From positions 62,001-126,000 of the forward strand of contig NC_026492.1 in the NCBI RefSeq assembly GCF_000328475.2: a stretch of DNA of 64,000 nt, given 5' to 3'. Below, in pieces: positions 30,881 to 40,718 of this stretch. Under the pieces are notes generated by a model. The model was not told the origin of the DNA. It saw nothing but the letters and a program-made list of their open reading frames with translations, and ran no database searches. Each line of letters starts with the position of its first letter. Positions within the stretch are counted from its first letter, which is position 1. The translations under genes and the position numbers were made by a program. This DNA is from Mycosarcoma maydis (Eukaryota > Basidiomycota > Ustilaginomycetes > Ustilaginales).

Positions 30881-32810
30881 TCAAAGGTTAGCAGTGAACT
30901 GAACACCCTTGCTGATGTTGCCGTTGAGGTCGACGACGGCCTTCTTGATAAGCTCAGACTCGTAGTCGTTGAGCTTACCGAGGGGAAGGATCTTCTCAAC
31001 ACCGCTGGGACCGAGCTGAAGCGGCACGGAGAAGAAGGGAGTGTCGTTGCCGATGACGGCGGTGATCTGCTTGGCGCCAGCGGCGTCCGAGGTGAGGTCG
31101 ACGTAGCCCATCTCGGGGTGAGCGAGCGACTTGCCAGAAGCCGCCTCGAGGACGGCGATGGCAAAGCGCGCACCAGCGTAGGCCATGGACAGCGTAGCCG
31201 ATCCGGCACCGTCCTTGGCCTTGACCACCTCGTCACCGCCGAACTGGATGCGGTTGGTGAGCTGCTCGATCTTGGCCTGGTCCACCGAGATCGGTGGCTG
31301 CGACTGGCTGATCAAGGGGACAATCGTGACACCAGAGTGTCCGCCTACCACGGGGATGCGGTAGTTGAGCGATTCGGTGGGCTTGCCAGCCGCCTCCGAG
31401 ATGAACGTCGACGCACGCACCACGTCGAGCGTGGTCACACCAAAGAGACGCTTGGCATCGTAAACGCCCTTCTTCTTGAGCACCTCGGCAACGATGGGCA
31501 CCGTCGAATTGACAGGGTTCGAGATGACGAGCACAAAGGCCTTGGGCGAATGCTCAGCGATGCCGACGGCAATGTCGCGAACGATACCAGCGTTGATCTG
31601 TTGTTGCACAACCAATCATGTACAGCAGCGCGCGACGTGATTTCCCATCCAGACCGTCGTGGTTGTTTGGCGGATGCAGGTGGATGCAAGAGTGTCAAGA
31701 AATGTTGGGGGTGCAGCATCCGTCGAATCGAAAATGGCACCGTGTCGATCGTGCAACATTCGAGTGCGCACCAACGTCGCCGAGTGAGAAGGAGGGATAA
31801 AAATGGCAAGCCATGTTGTCAGTAGCTGCTTTCTCTAGCAATCCAAGCAGGAGCACGACGCTGTAGTTCGTCTACGGCTGCGACATGCTAGGGGCGCTCG
31901 TTGGATGCTCAAGCTCAAGCCAGGCGAGCGGTTCTGGACAAAGGACCTGGTTGAGCGGTTGAGCACCGCAAAATTTTGCGGGGTCGTGCGAATCCAAAAA
32001 AAACCTGCCGAGTGGCAGCTTGCTCGAGGTTTGCGAGCTGCGTCCTCTGACCAACTGCCGGCTTTTTCGAGAGCGCGACGATTCGTGACTCTGCGCTTGG
32101 ACCAACAAGATAATTTGCTTCCCAAAAATCGAGCTTGGAAACACGCAACATCTCTCGACTCTCTCGACTCTCTCGATACGCGTGCTCAATCTTGGAAATC
32201 AGCTGGCCAGCTTCAGAACAGTGACGTTGCACATAGCGGCAACGTCGGCATGCTCGCACTACCGTTACGCTGGGTCATCGATACTGACTGCCACCGAGGT
32301 CCCGACATGGCATAGTTCGAGAGCCTCACAAAAGCGCGAGTACCGCATTGCAATGAGAACTCAAAAGTGTACTTACGTTGAAAAGGTCATCACGCGTCAT
32401 ACCAGGCTTGCGGGGAACACCGGCAGGGATGACGACAATGTCGGCACCCTTGAGCGCCTTGCCCAGACCGCCATCGGCGGGGAGGTAGCCAGTGACGATC
32501 GAGGGGGTGTTGATGTGCGAAAGATCGGCAGCGACGCCAGGCGCGTTGACGCTGTTGTCCGAGCAAGACGTCGAGAACAAGCCGAGAACGCTCATGGTCA
32601 GCAAAGCTTGTCCGTATCCAGACGACCACCAGAGAAAAGGAGCCAGCAGCAGAGCGCCATTGCGCCATGGCGTCTCGCGCCTCAAGCCACGTCTCTTACC
32701 ACTTACACATCGTAGAGCGCCAGGTCGGTGACCAGCGAAGACTGCTTGAGCAGAAGCGAGAGAGGCTGGCCGATACCACCAGCGGCGCCGATAACCGTAG
32801 CCTTGACCAT
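30881..32810 (-). CDS. mdh: NAD-dependent malate dehydrogenase, 3 exons
   Basis: The exons on the minus strand are 32810-32707, 32551-32377 and 31597-30881, giving 331 residues. Introns are 155 and 779 nt; both start GTAAGT and end ACAACAG. The dinucleotide loop GAAGGIGQ is at 8-15. Substrate arginines are R82 and R88 ([11 protein letters not shown]) and R154, and the catalytic pair is D151 and H180 (GGHSG). It interconverts malate and oxaloacetate with NAD. The sequence type is the mitochondrial-like MDH clade, but the protein starts directly with [12 protein letters not shown] and has no transit peptide. It ends TANL, not a peroxisomal SKL-type signal. The simplest reading is a cytosolic isozyme. 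The second intron is far longer than any other in the window. Confidence 0.95.
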
Positions 32811-33000
32811 TTTGGCGAGATGTGCGAGGATGCGAAGGAGCGCGCTTGAACAAGGAAACACGAGTGTGATGGACGGGAAGCAAGAGGTGTACGGAGAAAC
32901 TCGAGACACAAGTAGCAAGCGAGCGCAGGACGGAAAGCGGATCAGTGCGCCGACGCACGGCGCGGCTGCTTGGTTATTCACATCACTACATCTCCACAAG

Positions 33001-33087
33001 ATTCGTGATTCGTGATTCCCTCACGCTCTCACACTGAAATTCACGATTCGTGATTCGTGATTCGTGATTCGTGATTCACGATCCGTA
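33001..33087. repeat. ATTCGTG heptamer arrays
   Basis: Two perfect ATTCGTG units lie at 33001-33014. After a 24-bp gap come ATTCACG, four perfect ATTCGTG, ATTCACG and ATCCGTA at 33039-33087, all in 7-bp register. The GT/AC alternation makes the junctions near-palindromic (CACGATTCGTG). Confidence 0.92.
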
Positions 33088-33700
33088 GCTGCTGAGAAAG
33101 CAACACACTCACGACTCACCGGCTCAAGCTTCAAGGGAACAGGTGCGTAGCGGCAAGTTTGGCCGCTCTCCGTCAAGTGGAAACACGAATTGATGGAGAG
33201 ATCCGCCCGTGCCGTCTTGGCCGTCTTCTCACGACTAGCATGCTTTCTGTGCAGTGGACAGCGGCACGGGTCACGGATGGGAGGCAGCATGTCCGGTCCA
33301 AGCCGGATTCACGCGCTCCTTGCCGCTTGTTACTCACCGCTCGGCGCTTTGCTCGGCAGGCGTCTTTCAACTTTGGCTGGGCGGCGGCCATTTCCGGATC
33401 AAACACAAAAAAAAAGCACGAAGCACGAAGCGCGAAACTCACGAAACTTTATCGATTTTGGAATCTTGTTTTGTGTTAGACCTATAATTCTATATCTTTT
33501 ACAAGTTCAACCTTTTGTAAACTTACTCTAACACTAGGATGGTTTTTGTACGTCGCACGTCGAATCACGAAATCGCGATGCAAACGGCGGATGGATATTT
33601 TCGATCTGGATGAGGTTGTGATTCGCGATCGGGTGAGTTTGTGGTTCGTAGTTCAGTCAAGATGATGTGAGTCGAACGCCAACCACGAACGACTCGTGAA

Positions 33701-33742
33701 AATCACGAATCACGAATCACGAATCGCGAATCGCGAATGCGG
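33701..33742. repeat. AATCACG heptamer array
   Basis: Three AATCACG, two AATCGCG and one AATGCGG unit in strict 7-bp register. This is the complement-strand form of the ATTCGTG array at 33039. Confidence 0.92.
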
Positions 33743-33946
33743 TATCAGACTCACGACTTGGCTGCAAACGTTGCAGTTGCGGTGCCGACGCGTTACAGTT
33801 TCTAGAGCCAGGTCACACCACCACCAACTTTTTTCTTTTCGAGGGAAAGTGCAAAACTGTATACACCATCACCCCCCCACGTCCAACGGTTGGCGCCCGC
33901 CGCTAGATACAGCTCGAGCGGCTATCGGCACCTCTTGCTTCCCGAC

Positions 33947-36900
33947 ATGACCGCGGCCACCGCGCCGTCTCCATCTCCAGCTCCCTCCGCACCATCCCAA
34001 CACGCACCCACCCCTACGCGTCAATCGCCCGTCGCATCGGATGGATCGTCGTCGCGTCGTCACGATGGCGCTTCCACCTCAGCATCGTCTGTCAAGGTGA
34101 CAACAACTCTTGCTGCGAGCAACCTAGGCACGCTCGCCAAGCCCATTGACCTCGCCTCGCCACCTGCCTCGCCAACATTGGTCGCCACGTCTGACAATAC
34201 GTCCGTGGCCGTCGTCGCGTCCGACTCGACGCGTTCTCTGCATCAACCATCGCTGTCGCCATCTGCCGCCACCCAGTCGTTGTCCAGTGCGAACGCAGTA
34301 CCAGCGTCGCGTTCCAACGATTCGTCGACGACGTTGCCGCGACCGTCATATGCAAATGCATTACCGACCTCGAACTGGTTGTTGCCTCCGACGCCTCTAG
34401 GCAACGCCAGCGAGCGATCTAGCACAGCTTCGCCCTCTACGATCAAGTCGGTTCAGCTGCCTGCGCCTTACAAAGCTCCCAGGACAGCGCAAGTTGGAGC
34501 TTCGGAATCATTTGCTACCGCCTATCCAACACAGGAGACGCGTCAAAAGTATGCTTCACCATCCAAACCGCTGCCCACCACATCGGGCATCGCTCTGTCA
34601 CACAAGCGCTCTTGGCAACCGTCAGGGTCTGTCGATCTCTCGAACAAAAAGTTTCGTCCGATGGCTGACGCAATCTCGCCGTCACCGCAGGCCGCCACTT
34701 CTCCAGCTCTCTTTGGCCAAACTGTTCTCGCGTCCCTCCCAGCAGCTTCCAAGGTGGTCCCTGCTGCTGCCACTGCCACTAGCACTGCTTCGCCGCACGC
34801 ATCCACATTGTTCAGTTCGAGTCCGCTTTCGACAGCATCCATTTCAAACACCAATCAGAACACGTCTTCGGGCGTAACGGTGACCAACATACCCAAGCCC
34901 GGCAGCTCGATCTCAAATCAGGCAGGCATGGGCCCGCTCAATCTTATACCCGCAGTCTCTGGCTCCCAACTACCAGCCACGGTCCGAGACGAGTACTTGT
35001 CCTTACTTGAAAAGTCTGAGCTCATCGACTTGGTCAAACAGCTCGAGAAACAGCTCATCAATCTCGTTGAAGCGCCTTTGGGTTCATCTGCTCTCTACCA
35101 CCACGCTCGTATCTATCCTGACCAGATTAACATACAGATCGACAGACTAAAAGCTCGCCAGCGAGCCGAGGCCGTCCCCACCGCGTCCACTACGGATCTG
35201 AGCCTGAGCCTCAAGGATGTTTACTCGCTGCTCAACGCTACTTCACGTCCTACTGGCAGCACTATTCCGCGCTCTTCCACCTCGAACACAACCTCGGCGT
35301 CGGCGCTTCCCGGTCGACCCACATACACCGCTCCCACTGGCCCTCGCAGGCCTCTACCCGTGGCGCCGACTGCCTCGGCCGCAGCAAACGCAGCTCGGTT
35401 CTTTGGCACAGCTGGACACAAGGCGCCATCCGCCAAGGACTCCCAAACTGCATCGCTCTCCAACCTGATTAGCTCCATCACTGCCATGGCTCGCCAACAA
35501 AACCAACCCGCGCGCGGTCCGAATGGCGCACCGCTTCCGCCAGCACAGACACTTTCGGCTGGATCAGCACCTCGTTCTGCTGTCGCGCCAGCTGGCCAAG
35601 TATCCCGACTCACACCGACTGCTTTGCACAACATCGTTGGAGATGGTCCCATGCCTTCCAACGCTGCGCTAGCTGCGGCTATCACCGCCCACTTTGGCGG
35701 CAATCAGCCTGCTAAAGGCGCCACAGCATCGCGCCCCGGAGCTGCGTTTTTATCTGCTACATCCGGTGCAAGCGCAGCTCCAACCGCCTCACCGGCAGCA
35801 GTGAAGGTCACATCGCAGGTCGGCTCGGCAGCTTCAAACGCTCCGAATGCTTCGATCGCGGCGAGTAGCACCACTTGCGCTCCTGGGCCAGCATCGAATG
35901 CCAGCAAGGATATCTCGGAAAAGATTGCTGCGATTCTTGGTTCTTCGTCGACATCGCAGACCACCATGCTGGGTCCTCAAGGTTTGCCATTGGCTCCTGC
36001 AGCCACTGCCTCAGGGTCAGGCGCTGGCTCAGGGGCGGTGCCGCTTGGCAGCATCGCTGCTATGTTGTCTAGCTTTGCCGGTCAAACAAGCGCCTCGAAT
36101 GTGCCGACAGGCTCTGCTGATGCAAGCGCTCGTACCAGCACTCCAGCTGCTCAAGGTCAAGGAAGTGCGCTGTCGAGTTTGTTGCAGCAGCTCGAGGAGG
36201 CCAAGAAAAAGTTACCACCTCCGGCGACCGCTTCGGCCGCTTCAGGCAACGTCTCAGTAGCACCACAGGCATCGTCACTATCTTCGATCCCATCTAGAGT
36301 CAATGATCCGGTTGCAGTCTTGACTGGGGCTAGTGCGAATCCCATTTTCACTCCGACCTACGGAATGGGTGCAAGCACGCTATCTTCGCGTATGATGGGT
36401 GGATATCGCATACCGTCCTGGTCGCCAGAGCCGGAGCCTGTGATTGTTCAAGGTCCACTGGGCACTAGTGCGCTGCCATCGTACGAGGACATGATTGCCG
36501 AAGGGCTTCGTATCATGGGTCAGGCTCCTCCACGCACCTTGTTCAATTGGATGCAGGACACGTATCCACTCACGAGAAAGTTTCGTCCATCTGCGCACCA
36601 AGCACTGCAGAAGGCGTTTAAGCGTGGCAGGCTTTTGAAGACCGGCGGTCTGTACCGCCTCAATCCGTCGTGGTCGGCGCCAGGCGAGTCGAGGAAGCCT
36701 ACACGCAGACCTCAAGTGGAACAAGACCATCCTATGGTTAGGCCTGGTCTGAACGGCGAAGTGCTGGCAGTGAATCCACTCAAGGACAGCCAGGCCTACC
36801 GCAATGTTGGTGATTCTGGACTTCGCCCACCCAAAGCCCAGCGGATGTGCCCTCGACCATATGGACAACCAGGTGCAGCGCCATTGGCCAATCCTGCTAG

Positions 36901-38494
36901 CACCATCTTTCCAAGCGGTACAGCAACTGAGATCCTGCTCGAGTACCAGAAGCGCATCGGCAAAAAGATCGAGCCCGACTCGGTGCGATACCTGTACCAG
37001 CTCATTCGCTCGGGTCCGAGTGACGGATCGATGGAAGAGATGCTGGCTCATATGCTGACCCAGACTGGCTACCACGATGCTGCAGCCGAGGCGACAGCTG
37101 CTGCTGCTGCGCAGACGGCGGCTGCCACAGCTGCTGGCATGTCGACCTATCCTCGTCCAAGCACAAACGCTGCATACATGGCGACAGGATTCTCATCGCC
37201 ATCGTCGTTGGTTGCGCGCACAGGTGCGAGCAGTGCGGTTGCAGGTGCTGCAGATCGACGTGGAATGCCATTCGCGTCTGCGGCCAAGGGTGCTACGTCA
37301 CATGCTCTGCCCAGCACGAGCGAGCCTTCGATGATGCAACAGCTGGCGATTATGCTGAGCGACACCAGCAATCGTTTCAACCCTGCCTTGGCCAGCTCGA
37401 TTCTTGGCCAGTTGAGCAGCAACGCTGCTGCCCAAGCTGCAGCCAGAGCAGCCGACCTGCCAGGCATGACAACTGGACCGCCGCTTCCTGCTGTTCCTGC
37501 GCGCACGCTTGCGGCTGCGGCTGCGCCTGCAGCTTCGGGGCCCACACCGTCGGCGTCGTCGCAGCTGGCGTCGGCGCTATCGAGTCTTGCTGGCCAGACA
37601 TCTCAGCACGACCTGGACTCAGCCGTATCCGAGACGTTGGCAGCTGCTCTGCAGCAGATCGGAGCAGCGCCGACGGCCGACGACAAGGCTGTGGAAGAGG
37701 GCGCCAAAGAGGTGGTGTCAACCGAGGAGGTGGGAGCGGCCAAGACAGTGGAAGCTGCGAGCGCAGCAGCTGGAACGGCGGGCGAAGGCGAAGAAGGCAT
37801 CGATCTGGCCGAGTACGAGGATGCGATTCGCGCGCTCACGTCGGCGTTTGCAAACGCGGACGACGATGCCGATTCGGACGAATCCGATGTCGAGGCGGAC
37901 GAACGCGCGATTGCAGCGGCCGAGGCCGAGCCCGACTCGGTGGACGAGCCGGGCGGTAGTACGATCGAAGCCGGCCAGGCAGATGTGCGGCAGGAAGACG
38001 CAGGCGATACGGACGAAGACGACGACGACGACGACGAAGAGGAGGCTGCGGAAGAAGGGCAGCAGATGGATCTTTCCGCGGTTCTACGCCAGCTCACGGC
38101 ATCGTTGCAGGCTCATCACGAAAATGCTTCCGACGGCGAGGATGCCGGAAAGGGCCAGATTCAGGACGAGAGTGCAGCCACACAAAGCCAACAACCAGAG
38201 GCAGACCACTCTCAAGCCGACGACAGACGCGCGGATGCTGAGATGGAGGATGTCGACGCGGCTGCTGAGGAGCCACACACTAGCAATGGCGAGACAGCCG
38301 AGGCGGAAGCAGCGGAAGCAACGGAGACAGGAGCTCAAGACGCAGGGTCAATTCAGGCACAGTTGGAAGCGCTCGTGGCCAGCCTGGCTGCCAACGCGGG
38401 CAATGTCGACGAGCACGGCGAAAACGACGAAGATGAGGATGATGAAGATGATGAGCAGGACGAGGAGGAGGGAAACGCGGGCGAGGCGGACTGA
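33947..38494 (+). CDS. Large low-complexity protein with linker-histone (H15) domain
   Basis: A 1515-residue intronless protein; the first ATG of the frame is at 33947. Most of it is Ala/Ser/Thr/Pro low complexity. A coiled segment lies near 328-410 (DEYLSLLEKSELIDLVKQLEK). Residues 844-905 read as a globular H1/H5 winged helix: PSYEDMIAEGLRIMGQ, then RTLFNWMQDTYPL, HQALQKAFKRGRLLK and GGLYRLNP, mirroring the three helices and final hairpin of H15 domains. A second ordered block (about 985-1050) has TEILLEYQKRIGKKIEPDSVRYLYQLI. The C-terminus is very acidic (runs of Asp/Glu near 1365-1385 and 1500-1515), unlike the basic tail of true H1. A chromatin-associated role is likely; a canonical linker histone it is not. 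Confidence 0.75.
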   Translation: MTAATAPSPSPAPSAPSQHAPTPTRQSPVASDGSSSRRHDGASTSASSVKVTTTLAASNLGTLAKPIDLASPPASPTLVATSDNTSVAVVASDSTRSLHQPSLSPSAATQSLSSANAVPASRSNDSSTTLPRPSYANALPTSNWLLPPTPLGNASERSSTASPSTIKSVQLPAPYKAPRTAQVGASESFATAYPTQETRQKYASPSKPLPTTSGIALSHKRSWQPSGSVDLSNKKFRPMADAISPSPQAATSPALFGQTVLASLPAASKVVPAAATATSTASPHASTLFSSSPLSTASISNTNQNTSSGVTVTNIPKPGSSISNQAGMGPLNLIPAVSGSQLPATVRDEYLSLLEKSELIDLVKQLEKQLINLVEAPLGSSALYHHARIYPDQINIQIDRLKARQRAEAVPTASTTDLSLSLKDVYSLLNATSRPTGSTIPRSSTSNTTSASALPGRPTYTAPTGPRRPLPVAPTASAAANAARFFGTAGHKAPSAKDSQTASLSNLISSITAMARQQNQPARGPNGAPLPPAQTLSAGSAPRSAVAPAGQVSRLTPTALHNIVGDGPMPSNAALAAAITAHFGGNQPAKGATASRPGAAFLSATSGASAAPTASPAAVKVTSQVGSAASNAPNASIAASSTTCAPGPASNASKDISEKIAAILGSSSTSQTTMLGPQGLPLAPAATASGSGAGSGAVPLGSIAAMLSSFAGQTSASNVPTGSADASARTSTPAAQGQGSALSSLLQQLEEAKKKLPPPATASAASGNVSVAPQASSLSSIPSRVNDPVAVLTGASANPIFTPTYGMGASTLSSRMMGGYRIPSWSPEPEPVIVQGPLGTSALPSYEDMIAEGLRIMGQAPPRTLFNWMQDTYPLTRKFRPSAHQALQKAFKRGRLLKTGGLYRLNPSWSAPGESRKPTRRPQVEQDHPMVRPGLNGEVLAVNPLKDSQAYRNVGDSGLRPPKAQRMCPRPYGQPGAAPLANPASTIFPSGTATEILLEYQKRIGKKIEPDSVRYLYQLIRSGPSDGSMEEMLAHMLTQTGYHDAAAEATAAAAAQTAAATAAGMSTYPRPSTNAAYMATGFSSPSSLVARTGASSAVAGAADRRGMPFASAAKGATSHALPSTSEPSMMQQLAIMLSDTSNRFNPALASSILGQLSSNAAAQAAARAADLPGMTTGPPLPAVPARTLAAAAAPAASGPTPSASSQLASALSSLAGQTSQHDLDSAVSETLAAALQQIGAAPTADDKAVEEGAKEVVSTEEVGAAKTVEAASAAAGTAGEGEEGIDLAEYEDAIRALTSAFANADDDADSDESDVEADERAIAAAEAEPDSVDEPGGSTIEAGQADVRQEDAGDTDEDDDDDDEEEAAEEGQQMDLSAVLRQLTASLQAHHENASDGEDAGKGQIQDESAATQSQQPEADHSQADDRRADAEMEDVDAAAEEPHTSNGETAEAEAAEATETGAQDAGSIQAQLEALVASLAANAGNVDEHGENDEDEDDEDDEQDEEEGNAGEAD

Positions 38495-39558
38495 CCGAGC
38501 TATTTGGGCCATTCTGATTCCTTTTCTTCGCACGTAGCAGCGCATGTAGCATGACCATCAAGTGTCAATTGTAGTTGTACTTGCAACACTCGCACCCAAG
38601 TGTCAAGGTTGCCAAGGTTGCCAGACGTGGCCGATCATGATAGAGTGGACGCCATGTGGCGACGGATGAGTTTCTAGCGTAAGCAGTTGCGGAAGTCATG
38701 GCAAGACATCAATCACGAATACACAGCCGCCCAAAACTTGGTGTCCTTTCAACAGATCAAAACCGTACTAAATATTGGACGCAGAGACCGAAACGGTGTG
38801 GCAGATTGGCGGTGACGTCACGCTATCGATGGGATCAACATGTTACCGGGATGGCTCGACAGATGTGACTGGTGAGAGGAAGGACCCTCTTTCATCTGCA
38901 GGAGCAGCCGACACGCCGACACTGCGTAAGACAGATTGGACGAGTTTTTCGATTCGACGGCGCATGCAGGTTAGTTGAGCGCCAGGTGCTGCGGCGGCTA
39001 GCACGGTGCCAATCAAAGGAGGTGGGTTTGCCAAGAAACTCGAGATGCGCTCTGGTAAGGGCATGCAATGACTGCATCCATTTGTGACCAGATGTAACAG
39101 CACTTGGCACAGCTAGATAGCTAATTGGGCAGAAACGGCGTACGCCGATAAGATGCTACGGAAGGATGCATTGGATCATGGTACGTCTCACGACTTGTTC
39201 GGCGTATGGTAAACTAGAGCGACGGAGAATTTTCGGCAGTATGATGAGATCAGACAGCTGAGATTTTTCGAGACTCCGACGCTGACAGACACTCAGACTT
39301 TGCGGGTGCGTGTCGCGCTACGCCGGTAGAAGCCATGCAAGCCATGCAAGCCATACATCGTCTGCTCTATGGATCGGAAAACGAAGTCATGACTGAACTC
39401 AGCCTGTTCTCACCCGGCTCACATTACACGTTCACGATCAACTTTTGAACCGAGTCACAAAGACACGAGAGACAAGCACGAAGGACCATGATACTAAAAA
39501 ACTCACATAGAAGCTAATTTTCCTTTGTTGGTTGAGTTGAAATCGCTTCGCCGAAATC

Positions 39559-39613
39559 ATTCACGATTGATTCACATTCACGATTCACAATTCACAATTC
39601 ACAATTCTGTGAT
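39559..39613. repeat. ATTCACG/ATTCACA phased heptamers
   Basis: ATTCACG near 39559 is followed by ATTCACG at 39576-39582 and three ATTCACA units to 39603, then ATTCTGT. The array is in strict 7-bp register. Confidence 0.85.
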
Positions 39614-40650
39614 TTGTGATGGTTTGTTAGTTGGCGATTTGAAACAAGTTGCTCCAACTGAGCCGATTCTGTTATTTGAATTTGAATTTTATTCTGTAAT
39701 ATTATCCTTCACGATTCGTGATTCGTGTTTGTTCTGACTGGTGACTGCTCCGATCGGTGGATGTGCTGGGGTGTTGGCTCGAGCGTGAAGGGTGATATTT
39801 GCTTCTAGGCGATATGCACGTTCGATGCTCGATGACCTCGCGTTTTGTTTTCAGACGCTTCGTGCTTTTCGCCAGTCAATCAAGAATCGTGGATGGTGAA
39901 TGTGTGGGCGGGCGCTCCCTTGCTCGCTCGCTCGCGTTGATGCAGTGGCGATCTCGTTCGCTGGCCGAGTCCAAGTACGAACCAGGTGCATCGATTCGCG
40001 ATTTTCAGATGCGCTCTGCATGCGCTAATTCACGATTCTGATTCGTAGCAGTTTCGACGCTCTCTCTCTCTCTCTCTGCCCTTTCTTCTGGTTGAAGCTT
40101 TGTGTTTCTCGTTGAAGCAGCTCATCGTTCGGGTTGCAGCTGGACTATACTCGTACCTGTACAGCGAAACGACGCGCGAGGCCTTTTCATGATGGGCATC
40201 CGATCCATCGATGATTTCGCTTCGTCTACATGATGAGTTGGCTAGTTGGTACGCAAGCTTGTAGTAGATACACTGTCTGTCCGAGCTCTGAGGTGCATGT
40301 ACGACGACACTGAGCATTCGTTTGCCTTGGACTCCGATCATGGACCGTAAGGTAACTTATTGTCTTTGACATGTGCAGTTGATTCCGTCAGGCCACGTCG
40401 GCGCTTGAATCCACCTCTCTCTGCTTGGAATCGTGGGCTGATGTGCGCCCATGCCGAGTTGAGCCAGTCCGATGGATTCGTTGGCAATTTCTGCAGCAAC
40501 GCAGAGGCCATCTCATACCTCTGCATCCACCCTCACTCTGCCCCTGCGTTGGTCCCCATTTTTGGTTTCGGCTCGGCCCACCGGACTACTTAAACCTCGC
40601 CAAGCCGCACCAGTGTCCTTCTAATCCTTCCAATCACTAACCTTTCATCT

Positions 40651-40680
40651 TTCTCTCTCTCTCTCCATCTCTCTCCATCT
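40651..40680. promoter_or_regulatory. CT-rich leader of aldo/keto reductase
   Basis: A (CT)n tract with CCAT interruptions, 40-70 bp upstream of the start codon. Pyrimidine-rich blocks at this place are common around transcription starts of highly expressed fungal genes. A role in transcription start choice is inference. Confidence 0.4.
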
Positions 40681-40718
40681 TCTTTTGCTTACTTCAATCC
40701 AACACAACATTGTTCATC

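Larger units (their letters stand above)
32811..33946. other. Divergent promoter region, MDH and H15 protein
   Basis: A 1.1-kb spacer between divergent genes. It carries three phased heptamer arrays (33001-33014, 33039-33087 and 33701-33742), placed between the MDH and H15-protein starts. No gene is seen. Confidence 0.6.
38495..40718. other. 2.2-kb intergenic region upstream of aldo/keto reductase
   Basis: No supported gene. It has a motif copy at 38712, clusters at 39559-39613 and 39707-39728, and one at 40028. CT microsatellites at 40061-40078 and 40651-40680 lead into a pyrimidine-rich leader that ends just before the start codon. Confidence 0.55.

Noticed and set aside
30800..30883. Stop-codon readthrough giving malate dehydrogenase a peroxisomal tail
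   Set aside because: The stop context is TGA-TCG, not the leaky TGA-CTA, and the in-frame extension does not end in a PTS1-like tripeptide. None of the other stop codons I checked is TGA-CTA either.
30827..31825. Long frame antisense to malate dehydrogenase exon 3
   Set aside because: It is a mirror frame caused by the strong C-ending codon bias of the real gene; similar antisense shadows lie over the aldo/keto reductase, complex I and pep4 genes.
33039..33742. Regular short repeats resembling a CRISPR array
   Set aside because: Units are 7 bp and directly tandem with no spacers, in a eukaryotic genome.
37509..38537. 342-codon Arg-rich frame overlapping the H15 protein
   Set aside because: It is a shifted shadow of the acidic, GC-rich 3' end of the real gene; its Arg-rich content follows from reading GAC/GAG/GCG repeats out of frame.
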